A DNA stretch of 64,000 bases from Pseudanabaena sp. BC1403. Its GTDB lineage: Bacteria; Cyanobacteriota; Cyanobacteriia; Pseudanabaenales; Pseudanabaenaceae. The first letter of the stretch is position 1; each line of letters starts with the position of its first letter. The position numbers and the translations under genes were made by a program. This document shows positions 24,885 to 33,120 of this stretch, piece after piece. Below the pieces are notes generated by a model. The model had not been told where the DNA came from and made no database searches. It was given only the letters and a program-made list of their open reading frames with translations. The stretch is taken from contig NZ_PDDM01000006.1 in NCBI RefSeq assembly GCF_002914585.1, positions 1-64,000 of the forward strand, in the 5' to 3' direction.

Positions 24885-26363
24885 TCAATTTTTCCCTAAG
24901 TTAATCCCAAACAAATCATTTAAGCGATCGCGTACCCATGCCAGTGCAGCGTATTGCGATCGCTGTAATTCTTCTTCATTCAATAATCCGAGACTGATTA
25001 AAATCTGTTGACGTTCCGATAATTTCACGGCGATTTGTTCACCTAATTCCTTATGTTCACTTAAAAGTTTTTGCAATTGCCGACGCTCAACCACAAAAAC
25101 AACTGTATTAGCCACCAAAGCTCGAACAGTTGCAGTCCGAGGCGTTCCAGTCAGAAGAGATATCTCTCCAAAAAAATCCCCTTCTCTTAAAGTTGCGATC
25201 GCTTGATTATTCCTTTCAGAAAAAACTTCTACTGCCCCAGACAAAATAATGTAGAACTCCTCACTAGGATCGCCTTCACCGCAAATCACTTCACCAACAT
25301 CAATATATTTACGATAACCTCTTGCAATTAATGCAAATAGTTCTACTTCTGTGCTTCTCTCAAAGTAGGATATTTTTCGCAATAAATCACGCAGACTACT
25401 AGTGTCTATTTCATTATTAGCGGAAGATATTTTAGAGCTGGTTTGTTTTGTGGTTCGTAGATTTTGTATATGTTCATCATCTTCTGGAGCTTTCGTATTA
25501 ACAATTTGACTGAGTACTTTAGGATTGTGCAGAATTAGCTCTCTAGTGGGGAAAGGAATTCTAATGCCTTTAGATCTAAACTCATAGGCAATCCGAAAAT
25601 TAATCGAACTCCGAATTGGTTCGTTGGCATCAGGATCATCAATCCAGACTAATAGCTCAAACTCAAGTGAGTCTTTCCCAAATGATTTAAACCAAACTTC
25701 TGGTGGTGGGTTAGATAGTACACGGGGTTCATTTCGAGCCGCAGTTAGCAAAGTTTCAGTTAAGACTAATAGATCTGTGTCATAAGCAACACTAACAGGG
25801 ATATGAATTCGGCAAGTATGACCTTGATAACTCCAGTTGACAGTATTATTTTCGATAAACCGTTGATTTGGCACAATCACAAATAAGTCATCTTCAGTAC
25901 GAATAATTGTGGAGCGAATAGAAATTTTTTCAATTGTGCCTTTGAGTTCTCCGATTTCGATGTAATCACCAACTTTGATTGTTTGCTCGAATAGCAAGAC
26001 TAGTCCGCTAATAAAGTTGCTAGCAATATTTTGTAACCCAAAGCCGATTCCAATTCCTACTACACCTGCAATTACAGCTAAGGAACTAAGATTAATTCCC
26101 GCCGTTTGTAAAATGATCACACTACTAAGAGTGATCAGTAAATATTTGATAAATACGGTAATAGCTTCTTGTAATCCGCGATTAATGCGAAGTCGAGTTA
26201 AAAGCGATCGCCGAATGATTTCGCTAATAAGTCTAGATACAAAAAAAGATAGGATGATTAGTCCTAGTAAAGAGGCGATTGTGGCGATCGAAAACTTAGT
26301 ACCTCCGACATCTAAAATTTGGGCTGTGAAGATTTCATACAGTTTTGTTAATAAAACATCCAT
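24885..26363 (-). CDS. MscS-family channel with cyclic-nucleotide-binding domain
   Basis: A mechanosensitive-type channel with three N-terminal membrane segments (about residues 15-120), the MscS pore helix and beta domain (GIGIGFGLQNIASNFISGL, then the VGDYIEIGELKGTIEKISIRST strand set), and a C-terminal cNMP domain (about 325-440) with the binding cassette GDFFGEISLLTGTPRTATVRA. The Glu and Arg of that cassette are present. Such bCNG channels may be gated by cAMP rather than tension. I chose the ATG at 26363 (MDVLLTKLYEIF); a TTG at 26390 is in frame but has no better site. Confidence 0.92.
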   Translation of the reverse strand: MDVLLTKLYEIFTAQILDVGGTKFSIATIASLLGLIILSFFVSRLISEIIRRSLLTRLRINRGLQEAITVFIKYLLITLSSVIILQTAGINLSSLAVIAGVVGIGIGFGLQNIASNFISGLVLLFEQTIKVGDYIEIGELKGTIEKISIRSTIIRTEDDLFVIVPNQRFIENNTVNWSYQGHTCRIHIPVSVAYDTDLLVLTETLLTAARNEPRVLSNPPPEVWFKSFGKDSLEFELLVWIDDPDANEPIRSSINFRIAYEFRSKGIRIPFPTRELILHNPKVLSQIVNTKAPEDDEHIQNLRTTKQTSSKISSANNEIDTSSLRDLLRKISYFERSTEVELFALIARGYRKYIDVGEVICGEGDPSEEFYIILSGAVEVFSERNNQAIATLREGDFFGEISLLTGTPRTATVRALVANTVVFVVERRQLQKLLSEHKELGEQIAVKLSERQQILISLGLLNEEELQRSQYAALAWVRDRLNDLFGINLGKN

Positions 26364-26502
26364 CTTTGCGACTATTTCTCCACAACTCAAGCCAAAGTAA
26401 GTTTAGACAATATTGCCTTGCGATATTGTCTAAACTTACTCATAACCTAATGATTTTCAAACCGCTATATAGCTTTTTCTGATCTAAATATAGCTGATAC
26501 AA

Positions 26503-26607
26503 AACCTCAAATAGGAGTGGCAGAGCTTCGCTCTGCCACTCCTCAGCAATTCTCATTATGAAACCAATTTTTATAATGAGAACTGCTGGCCACTCCTATT
26601 TGAGGTT
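26503..26607. repeat. Nested inverted repeats with alternative pairing
   Basis: The outer arms AACCTCAAATAGGAGTGG and inverse lie 69 nt apart. Between them are hairpin GGAGTGGCAGAGC-TTC-GCTCTGCCACTCC, which competes for the left outer arm, and hairpin CAGCAATTCTCATTAT...ATAATGAGAACTGCTG. The sequence CAGCAATTCTCATTATGAAA recurs at 45408-45427. Confidence 0.8.
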
Positions 26608-26612
26608 GACAA

Positions 26613-26658
26613 GCCTAGCAATTAGAGAGTTGCAAAGCCCTCTCTCTAATTGCTAGGC
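26613..26658 (-). terminator. Palindrome covering the propeller-gene stop
   Basis: GCCTAGCAATTAGAGAG and its inverse flank TTGCAAAGCCCT. The right arm includes the last codons (Met-Pro-Ser-Asn-stop) of the propeller gene. Confidence 0.8.
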
Positions 26659-27737
26659 ATTTTGTAGATGACTGTAGCAGTCGCTGATGGTATTTCTGAA
26701 TTTTTAAGATTACTGTTGATCTTTCCTAATCCATCCTCAGTACCAACCCAGATCTGTTGATTGTGAACAAGTAAATTAATGACTGAACTGCTGGGCAAAT
26801 TATAGATCGACGAAGTAATTGCGCCATTGTAGGTGTTAGCAAGCACTAAACCGTCTCTCATGCCTATCCACAATTCACCATTTTTACTACTTGCCAAAGC
26901 CACAATATCTCGTCCAGTTACAGAATTAATCCGTGCGATCGCTTGATTAGTATTCGGATTAATTTCAATCACATTACGTGGCGTACCTGCCCAAATCTTT
27001 CCCGACGGATCCACGGCGATCGCTTGGACAATTTGCCCTGATACATAGGGAATCTTTGCGGTGATTTTGGCGGTTCCAGGATTAAGTTTAAACAAGCCAT
27101 TTAATGTGCCAACCCAAATATTGCCAGCATTATCAATCTGCATCACATTTGCGGCTGTCCCAGGAATATCGGGAAGTCTGGCATAGGTCTCAGCATTGTA
27201 GGGACTGATGCGAGTAATACCTTGATCAGTGCCAACCCAGATAAAGCCAGCCCGATCCATGGCTAAGCTTAGTATCCGACTAGAAGATAGTTGGATCGCA
27301 ATATTTTCGATTTTGCCTGAGTCAGGATCGATTTGGTACAAGCCTGAAGTTGTGCCGACCCAGAAGTAACCACGACGATCTTCTAATAAGGCGGTGATAG
27401 TAGAATTTGGTAAAGATATGGAGGCGATCGCTTTTCCAGACCTTTGATCGATTTGCATTAAACCTTGCCAAGTTCCGATCCAAAGTCGGCCCTGTTCATC
27501 TACGAGGGTTGAACTAATTCGACCATCTAGACTTAATGATGGATTACGGGCAAGACGAATATTTTCAGGTATTACTAGGTTGTGGCTGTCAGGCTCAATC
27601 GCCTCTGCGTTATTAACGACTCCATAGCTCACAGCGCATAGACTAGCTACGTTAACCGTTATTGCCAATAGTACTTTTGGAAAAATTTTAGAGAAAGTTT
27701 TCGCGATCGCCCCAGATATCTTGTGTTTTGTCAACAT
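26646..27737 (-). CDS. Exported seven-bladed beta-propeller protein
   Basis: 363 aa with an N-terminal signal anchor (about 20-45). The mature part has seven repeats of about 42 aa, each with a W-V/I-G-T core: RLWIGTWQGLMQID, YFWVGTTSGLYQID, FIWVGTDQGITRI, NIWVGTLNGLFKLN, KIWAGTPRNVIEIN, ELWIGMRDGLVL and QIWVGTEDGLGKIN. This is the two-component-regulator-propeller/streptogramin-lyase-like repeat. No kinase follows in the chain, so it may be a free periplasmic sensor or scaffold. The FecR-domain gene lies upstream on the same strand. Confidence 0.87.
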   Translation of the reverse strand: MLTKHKISGAIAKTFSKIFPKVLLAITVNVASLCAVSYGVVNNAEAIEPDSHNLVIPENIRLARNPSLSLDGRISSTLVDEQGRLWIGTWQGLMQIDQRSGKAIASISLPNSTITALLEDRRGYFWVGTTSGLYQIDPDSGKIENIAIQLSSSRILSLAMDRAGFIWVGTDQGITRISPYNAETYARLPDIPGTAANVMQIDNAGNIWVGTLNGLFKLNPGTAKITAKIPYVSGQIVQAIAVDPSGKIWAGTPRNVIEINPNTNQAIARINSVTGRDIVALASSKNGELWIGMRDGLVLANTYNGAITSSIYNLPSSSVINLLVHNQQIWVGTEDGLGKINSNLKNSEIPSATATVIYKMPSN

Positions 27738-27844
27738 CTTTATGTCCTCACTACACCCTATTTACACTCTTTTAAGCGTCAGATGTTAACACAAGAGATC
27801 GCGATCGCCACATCAATTTTAGACTTATAGCGCTTTGCGCTCAG

Positions 27845-27891
27845 ACCCAAAAGAGAATGGCGGCGCAAAGCGCCGCCATTCTCTTTTGGGT
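27845..27891. terminator. Perfect 22-bp palindrome with AAA loop
   Basis: ACCCAAAAGAGAATGGCGGC... and inverse enclose GC-AAA-GC. A second, weaker dyad (ACTAAAA...TTTTAGT, 27895-27925) touches the FecR gene stop. Both should terminate the FecR transcript. Confidence 0.85.
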
Positions 27892-27925
27892 TAGACTAAA
27901 AATGGCGCGTTGCGCTGCTTTTAGT

Positions 27926-29056
27926 TTATGGTTTTGGTGCTGGAGTTATGGGGGCAGGGGCAGGTATCTCGGGTTGAACTGGCTGTGGTGGTGGCTCTAG
28001 AGGAGCGGGCTGGGATGGTGGCGGTTCTACTGGTGTCGCCACAGTATTGGTAGTTACAGGAGCCGGAGTCGGATCATTTGTCCTAGCTGGTTCTATCGGA
28101 TTGTTAGTAGGAGCTGGACTGGTTGGTTTTACTTCTGGAGTGGCTGTAGGGTCATTCTTAGCAGCTGTTTGGTCTCTTTGCTTGTTATCAGGTGGATCTT
28201 CACGTCGATCATTGCGATCGCTATTTGCAGTGCCTGAAGTATAAGTAACTTTATTCCGATTCTTGTTTTCACTAGTCTTGGGTAAGTCAGAACGGCGAAA
28301 CTCGATTGTCTTCGCTTCTTTAAACGATGCTGTCACACCAAATTCAGAGCTAATTTGAGGCAAGCTTGCTAACTGAGAGCTAAATCCAAAAATTAGTGAG
28401 TTATTGGCAATCCGCTTGTCAATACTTTCTTTGTCAATGCGTTTTGGTGCAGAAGCTTTGCCATCAGCTTGGATTCTAATTTCTTCACCTTTGCCAAGGG
28501 TAACAATCTCTGATGTGCTTTTTAGCAAAACCGTAACAGTGCCATCGAGAGCAATCACTCGACGCTCTTCAGAAGCCTTGTCGGGAATTTCTAGATATAC
28601 AGTGCCATCATTACTTGAAATTTCGCCAAAGGGTGTTTGGACTTGGGCTGGAGATTTGAGATCTTTAGCTGCCCAAGCTAATAAGCGCCCAGAGGTAAAT
28701 TCAACTTGGTTTTGCGGCTTGAGGGTTAAAGTCGATTTTCCACCAATTCTGATAATTGCACCACTGCGTAATGTCACTTGAGCAGTTGAGGAGTCCTCGG
28801 TGCTAATACTTTCATTAACCTTAAGTGGCACACCAATAGTCGCAGGTCTGGAGGATGTGGCATTGATATACTTAACACGCACAGGATAGCTGCGGATTTC
28901 ACTAATTTCGGCGATCGCCTCTGTTGGTACAGCCTCAGAACTAAACGGTTTAGGAGGCTGATAACCTGAACAACTAGGTAGCCCTATGGCTACTAGAGAT
29001 AGGAACAAAAGTGGCAAAATTTGCCCAGATATTTTAGATAACTGCCAACGCTGCAT
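27926..29056 (-). CDS. FecR-domain lipoprotein-like protein with proline-rich tail
   Basis: 376 aa. The N-terminus is a signal sequence ending in GLPSCSG, a possible but atypical lipobox (Pro at -2). A FecR domain follows (about 60-180): ISTEDSSTAQVTLRSGAIIRI, LTLKPQNQVEFTSGRLLAW and VQTPFGEISSNDGTVYLEI. The last 110 residues are rich in proline, threonine and asparagine, a likely flexible surface linker. There is no FecI-type sigma gene nearby, so classical signalling is not indicated; in cyanobacteria such proteins are often simply exported. Confidence 0.87.
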   Translation of the reverse strand: MQRWQLSKISGQILPLLFLSLVAIGLPSCSGYQPPKPFSSEAVPTEAIAEISEIRSYPVRVKYINATSSRPATIGVPLKVNESISTEDSSTAQVTLRSGAIIRIGGKSTLTLKPQNQVEFTSGRLLAWAAKDLKSPAQVQTPFGEISSNDGTVYLEIPDKASEERRVIALDGTVTVLLKSTSEIVTLGKGEEIRIQADGKASAPKRIDKESIDKRIANNSLIFGFSSQLASLPQISSEFGVTASFKEAKTIEFRRSDLPKTSENKNRNKVTYTSGTANSDRNDRREDPPDNKQRDQTAAKNDPTATPEVKPTSPAPTNNPIEPARTNDPTPAPVTTNTVATPVEPPPSQPAPLEPPPQPVQPEIPAPAPITPAPKP

Positions 29057-29267
29057 CGTAAATTTTTTGTAGAGTCTACAAAGCCAGTTTTTTCGCTATA
29101 CTAGAAAGTCTGGTTAAAACCGTAAATTCTAATGTATCTATATTAGTTCTAACATCGTGGTTTGACCATAGATATCAGTAATTCTCATGATGATTAATGA
29201 AAGAGTGCTGACGGTACACTTTCATAGATCCCAATCTATATTTTAAACGAGTAAGAGTCAAAAGCAC

Positions 29268-29729
29268 ATGGCAAAGAGTAATTTGCAGGTCATGCTGACC
29301 AAAAATGTTACAAAATTAGGTAAACTCGGCGACTTAGTATCTGTAGCGCCAGGTTATGCCCAAAATTTCCTCATACCTCAAGGTATGGCTATTCGTGCCA
29401 CCACAGGTGTTGTTAGAGAAGTTGAAAGACGCAAAGAAGTTGAGCGTCAACGTTTGATCGCGATTCGCCAAGAAGCAGAAAGCCGTAAGACTGCACTCTC
29501 GACCATTGGCGGCTTTATTATCAAGAAAAAAGTTGGCGAAGGTAATGCAATTTTCGGTACTGTTACCGATCGCGAAGTTGCTCAGTTGATTACAGCGAAG
29601 TCGATGTTAGAAATCGATCACCGCGACATTACGATTCCTGAAATTAATCAAACAGGTACTTTTGATGTTTCGATCAAGCTTCATGCTGAAGTCACTGCAA
29701 CCATCAAAATCCAAGTTATTGCTGAATAA
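29268..29729 (+). CDS. rplI: 50S ribosomal protein L9
   Basis: 153 aa, the usual length. The N-terminal domain starts MAKSNLQVMLTKNVTKLGKLGDLVSVAPGYAQNFLIPQG with the typical GY-x-NFLxP motif, followed by the long connecting helix (REVERRKEVERQRLIAIRQEAE) and the C-terminal domain (FGTVTDREVAQLI). It binds 23S rRNA. It stands alone, diverging from the FecR gene across 211 nt. Confidence 0.98.
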   Translation: MAKSNLQVMLTKNVTKLGKLGDLVSVAPGYAQNFLIPQGMAIRATTGVVREVERRKEVERQRLIAIRQEAESRKTALSTIGGFIIKKKVGEGNAIFGTVTDREVAQLITAKSMLEIDHRDITIPEINQTGTFDVSIKLHAEVTATIKIQVIAE

Positions 29730-29731
29730 TC

Positions 29732-29770
29732 TCCAAAAGTAGGCGGCGCAATGCGCCGCCTACTTTTGGA
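29732..29770. terminator. Perfect 18-bp palindrome with AAT loop
   Basis: TCCAAAAGTAGGCGGCGC and its inverse enclose AAT, a few bases after the rplI stop. Confidence 0.85.
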
Positions 29771-29836
29771 AACTAAGGAACCAAGTTTTGTGTGGCGCGG
29801 CGAAGCCGCGCCACACAAAACTTGGTTCCTTAGTTT
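29770..29836. terminator. Perfect 32-bp palindrome with GAA loop
   Basis: AAACTAAGGAACCAAGTTTT... and inverse, 32 nt each, enclose GGC-GAA-GCC. It follows the previous palindrome without a gap and ends at the pdxA stop, so it should terminate both convergent genes. The GGTTCCTTA ends recur at 35060-35116 and 61330-61386. Confidence 0.9.
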
Positions 29837-30918
29837 TACGGCGATTCCCTACGTATTTTTGTGAGTTCTACAGCTAAAGCGATCGCTTCGATCGTACTAG
29901 CAGGATCAGCTATACCTTTGCCTGCAATATCAAAGGCAGTACCGTGATCGGGTGATGTCCTCACGAAGGGTAAACCAATCGTCGTATTCACAGCCCGATC
30001 AAAAGCTAAAAGCTTTACGGGAATTAGACCTTGATCGTGATACATGGCGAGATAGGCATCATGACCAAGTGAAACCCGATCGCGATCGCTCCAAGCTCTC
30101 GCTGGATTGATCCACATGGTGTCGGGCGGAATTGGATTAGTGAGTTGCACATTAGGATGCTGTTGACGATAACTATCAATTAAAGGCTGTAACCAGTCGC
30201 GCTCCTCATGTCCCAGTTGCCCCTGTTCACCGCTATGGGGATTGATTCCTGATATAGCAATACGTGGATTCGTGATACCAAAATCTTGTAACAGCGATCG
30301 GCGTAACAACTCTAATTTTTGCTCAATTAACTCTGGCGTAAGTTGCGTTGTCACTTCGCTCAAAGGAATATGCACCGTCGCTAGCAAAGTCCTTAATACC
30401 CAGTCTGTATGAGGAGATTTGCCCACAAACAACATGCCAAAATCATCGACTTGGCTACGCTCGGCTAGCAACTCAGTTTGTCCAGCATAGTCATGCCCCG
30501 CTTGTTTCCAAGCTGACTTTGCGATCGGGGCGGTGACGATCGCGTCAAAATCTCCTGCCAGAGTTGCGGCGATCGCGGCATCTAGATAAGCAAAACTTGC
30601 TGATCCACTAGCCCTATTGCCAATTCCCAATGAAATCGCCTCATTGGTGCAGATATCAGCAATCTCTAGGCGATCGGGATCGGTAATTAGTAGGTTGCCA
30701 TGATTTCTTAACAAATCATAGGTGTCTTTGAGATACCGATGATCGCCAAACACCGTAAACTCAGCATCTAGAGCTAGTAAAGTGCGATCGGCAAGAGATT
30801 TCAAAATGATTTCTGTCCCAATTCCTGCGGGATCGCCTATAGTGAGAGCTATTCGCGCTCTAGAATTAGATTGAGATTTTAATCTGGAGCTTGTGTGGGG
30901 ATTTTGCAGAATATTCAT
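29836..30918 (-). CDS. pdxA: 4-hydroxythreonine-4-phosphate dehydrogenase
   Basis: A pyridoxal-phosphate biosynthesis enzyme (NAD-dependent oxidation of 4-phosphohydroxythreonine), 360 aa. It has [15 protein letters not shown], the metal-site histidine in HDYAGQTE, the segment [18 protein letters not shown], and [19 protein letters not shown] with [18 protein letters not shown] near the end. The first 20 residues ([20 protein letters not shown]) look non-conserved. It is a single gene, upstream of a dispersed repeat. Confidence 0.95.
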   Translation of the reverse strand: MNILQNPHTSSRLKSQSNSRARIALTIGDPAGIGTEIILKSLADRTLLALDAEFTVFGDHRYLKDTYDLLRNHGNLLITDPDRLEIADICTNEAISLGIGNRASGSASFAYLDAAIAATLAGDFDAIVTAPIAKSAWKQAGHDYAGQTELLAERSQVDDFGMLFVGKSPHTDWVLRTLLATVHIPLSEVTTQLTPELIEQKLELLRRSLLQDFGITNPRIAISGINPHSGEQGQLGHEERDWLQPLIDSYRQQHPNVQLTNPIPPDTMWINPARAWSDRDRVSLGHDAYLAMYHDQGLIPVKLLAFDRAVNTTIGLPFVRTSPDHGTAFDIAGKGIADPASTIEAIALAVELTKIRRESP

Positions 30919-30943
30919 TAAGTCAGTTAATTTAGATGTACAT

Positions 30944-31034
30944 AACTAATTACAAACCCAAACCCGTAAAGTTGTGCTCCTGTGGGGGGCAACTTTACGG
31001 GTTTCGATAATTTATTCTGCACAAGTAGTTAAGT
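30944..31034 (-). repeat. Dispersed element, copy 3 (inverted)
   Basis: On the minus strand it begins ACTTAACTACTTGTGCAGAA, carries the hairpin CGTAAAGTTG...CAACTTTACG and ends in TTTGTAATTAGTT. The flanks match those of the copies at 9757 and 48107 better than the stem does. Confidence 0.7.
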
Positions 31035-31104
31035 AATTCTCCAAAATTTTAATCCACGCGATAAGATCGTGATCCGCTGTTAGCCCTCCTGACTAAAACC
31101 AACG

Positions 31105-32577
31105 ATGTCTGTTGATATTTCCTTAGAAACCCTCTGGAATCAAGTTCTCGAACTGCTTGAAAGCCAACTTAGCCGTCCTACTTACGAAGGGTGGATTAAA
31201 ACAGTTGTGGCTGATGAGCTTACGGCTGATCGCTTGACTATTCGCACGCCCTCAATTTTCGCTAAAAATTGGCTGCATAAATATTATGTTCAAAATATTA
31301 CAGATGCTGTAACAGAGATCCTCGGTTATCCCGTGGAAATTCATATTGAGGCGGCTCCAAGTAGTGAACCTCCCACTGGTCAACCAGAACTAAATCTCAA
31401 TCTCGACGGTGTTGAAATTAGTCAAGATGGGATGCTAGAAACAGCGATCGCGGCGGAAGCAGTCCAAGCCATGTCAGCGGCAATTCCAAATACGCTTAAT
31501 ACTCCCATCATCCCCCAGTCCGAAACCCACAGCAATACACCCCGTCCTAGTAATCTCAATTCTAAGTATAATTTCAATCGTTTTGTAGTTGGCTCTACCA
31601 ATCGCATGGCACATGCGGCAGCGCTGGCGGTGTCCGAGTCCCCTGGGCGCGAGTTTAACCCTTTATTTTTATGTGGCGGTGTGGGTCTAGGCAAGACGCA
31701 CCTGATGCAAGCGATCGCCCATTATCGTCTGGAAATCGAACCGAAAGCTAGAATTGCCTATGTATCGACGGAGCAATTCACTAACGATCTGATTTCGGCA
31801 ATTCGTAAAGATAGTATGCAGAGATTTCGGGAGCTATATCGCGAGATCGATATGCTGATTGTTGATGATATTCAATTTATCGAGGGTAAGGAATACACTC
31901 AAGAAGAATTTTTTCACACCTTTAATACACTCTACGAAACTGGTAAACAAATCGTCATAGCAAGCGATCGCCCACCTGCTCAGATTCCGCGTTTACAAGA
32001 GCGACTTTGTTCACGGTTCTCCATGGGATTAATTGCGGATATCCAAGTTCCCGATCTAGAGACGCGCATGGCAATCTTGCAAAAGAAAGCGGAATACGAT
32101 CATCTCAAAATCCCTCCTGATGTCCTCCATTACATCGCTGCGAGTTACACTTCTAACATTCGTGAATTGGAAGGAGCGTTAGTGCGTACTGTTGCCTATA
32201 TTTCCATCTCAGGACTACCGATGACGGTAGAAAATGTTGCACCTGTTCTCAATCCTCCTAAAGAGCCTGTAGAAGTATCTGCGGAGATGGTTTTGAGTGT
32301 AGTTACAGAAATGCTGAATATTGATTTAGCGGATCTATTAGGAAATTCTCGGCGCAGAGAAATTAGCCAAGCTCGTCAGTATGTGATGTATCTCATGCGT
32401 CAACATACTAATCTCAGTTTGCCAAAAATTGGTGAGGCTGTTGGCGGTAAAGATCATACGACGGTGATGTATAGCTGCGAAAAAGTTGCTCAACTACAAT
32501 CAACTGATGGTGATATCGCCCAGTTGTTGAGGCAGTTAAGCGATCGCATCTATCTCGTCGCTCAAACTAAAAACTAA
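31105..32577 (+). CDS. dnaA: Chromosomal replication initiator protein DnaA
   Basis: The AAA+ initiator that binds and melts the origin, 490 aa. Domain I (1-80) ends in [10 protein letters not shown]-like sequence, domain II is a 70-residue variable linker, domain III carries Walker [10 protein letters not shown] (about 190-198) and [14 protein letters not shown], and domain IV has the DNA-binding signature [12 protein letters not shown] (about 447). I saw no cluster of TTATCCACA-like boxes near it and no dnaN next to it, so this need not be the origin. Confidence 0.98.
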   Translation: MSVDISLETLWNQVLELLESQLSRPTYEGWIKTVVADELTADRLTIRTPSIFAKNWLHKYYVQNITDAVTEILGYPVEIHIEAAPSSEPPTGQPELNLNLDGVEISQDGMLETAIAAEAVQAMSAAIPNTLNTPIIPQSETHSNTPRPSNLNSKYNFNRFVVGSTNRMAHAAALAVSESPGREFNPLFLCGGVGLGKTHLMQAIAHYRLEIEPKARIAYVSTEQFTNDLISAIRKDSMQRFRELYREIDMLIVDDIQFIEGKEYTQEEFFHTFNTLYETGKQIVIASDRPPAQIPRLQERLCSRFSMGLIADIQVPDLETRMAILQKKAEYDHLKIPPDVLHYIAASYTSNIRELEGALVRTVAYISISGLPMTVENVAPVLNPPKEPVEVSAEMVLSVVTEMLNIDLADLLGNSRRREISQARQYVMYLMRQHTNLSLPKIGEAVGGKDHTTVMYSCEKVAQLQSTDGDIAQLLRQLSDRIYLVAQTKN

Positions 32578-32623
32578 CGAAATAGAAGCAAAACGCCGTC
32601 CACCCATACCACAATAAAAAACT

Positions 32624-33004
32624 ATGCAGATGATTGATTTTGCCGTAAATGGAACTTTAATGCGAGGGCTAGAGTTAAATGGTAACTTGCAGAAGGTTGG
32701 TGCGATATTTGTCAGAGAAGAAGTAACTGCGCCTATCTATCGGCTTTGGACGATCTCAGATCGCCATCCTGCGATGCTACGAGTTAGCGAAAATGGTCAT
32801 GCGATCGCCTTGGAGATCTGGTCAGTTACTCCTGATGCTTTGGGTGCAATTTTATTGTCTGAGCCTGCTGGTCTATGTATTGGCAAAATTGTTTTGTCTG
32901 ATGGACAAGAGGTTTTAGGCGTTCTCGGCGAACCATTTTTATGTGAAGGTCAAAAGGAAATTACTTCCTATGGTGGTTGGCGAGCTTACACCGCAAAGCG
33001 TTAA
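32624..33004 (+). CDS. Stand-alone allophanate-hydrolase C-terminal-like domain protein
   Basis: 126 aa. The sequence follows the C-terminal domain of allophanate hydrolase (AtzF type, a gamma-glutamyl-cyclotransferase-like fold): AVNGTLMRGLELNGNL at the start, then APIYRLWTISDRHPAMLRV, IALEIWSVTPDALGAILLSEPAGLCIGKIVLSDG, and EITSYGGWRAYTAKR at the end. The amidase half that should precede it is absent, so it is not an allophanate hydrolase itself. Its role is unknown. It lies 46 nt after dnaA and may share its transcript. A perfect palindrome overlaps the stop. Confidence 0.8.
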   Translation: MQMIDFAVNGTLMRGLELNGNLQKVGAIFVREEVTAPIYRLWTISDRHPAMLRVSENGHAIALEIWSVTPDALGAILLSEPAGLCIGKIVLSDGQEVLGVLGEPFLCEGQKEITSYGGWRAYTAKR

Positions 33005-33044
33005 AAAATGTAGGGGCAATTCATGAATTGCCCCTACATTTTTT
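33003..33044. terminator. Perfect 21-bp palindrome without loop
   Basis: AAAAAATGTAGGGGCAATTCA is followed at once by its inverse. The core GTAGGGGCAATTCATGAATT recurs at 36692-36731. It starts within the preceding stop codon. Confidence 0.85.
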
Positions 33045-33071
33045 GTGTCACACTGAATTGAGAACTGCGTA

Positions 33072-33120
33072 TACCAATCAAATAAAAAAGGCGCTTCGCA
33101 CCTTTTTTATTTGATTGGTA
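33072..33120. terminator. 20-bp-arm palindrome covering the CocE-like gene stop
   Basis: TACCAATCAAATAAAAAAGG and its inverse enclose CGCTTCGCA. The right arm contains the last codons and stop of the hydrolase gene. Confidence 0.85.

Noticed and set aside
31035-31104. Possible origin of replication next to dnaA
   Set aside because: I saw no cluster of TTATCCACA-like boxes and no dnaN nearby, and cyanobacterial dnaA is often not at the origin.
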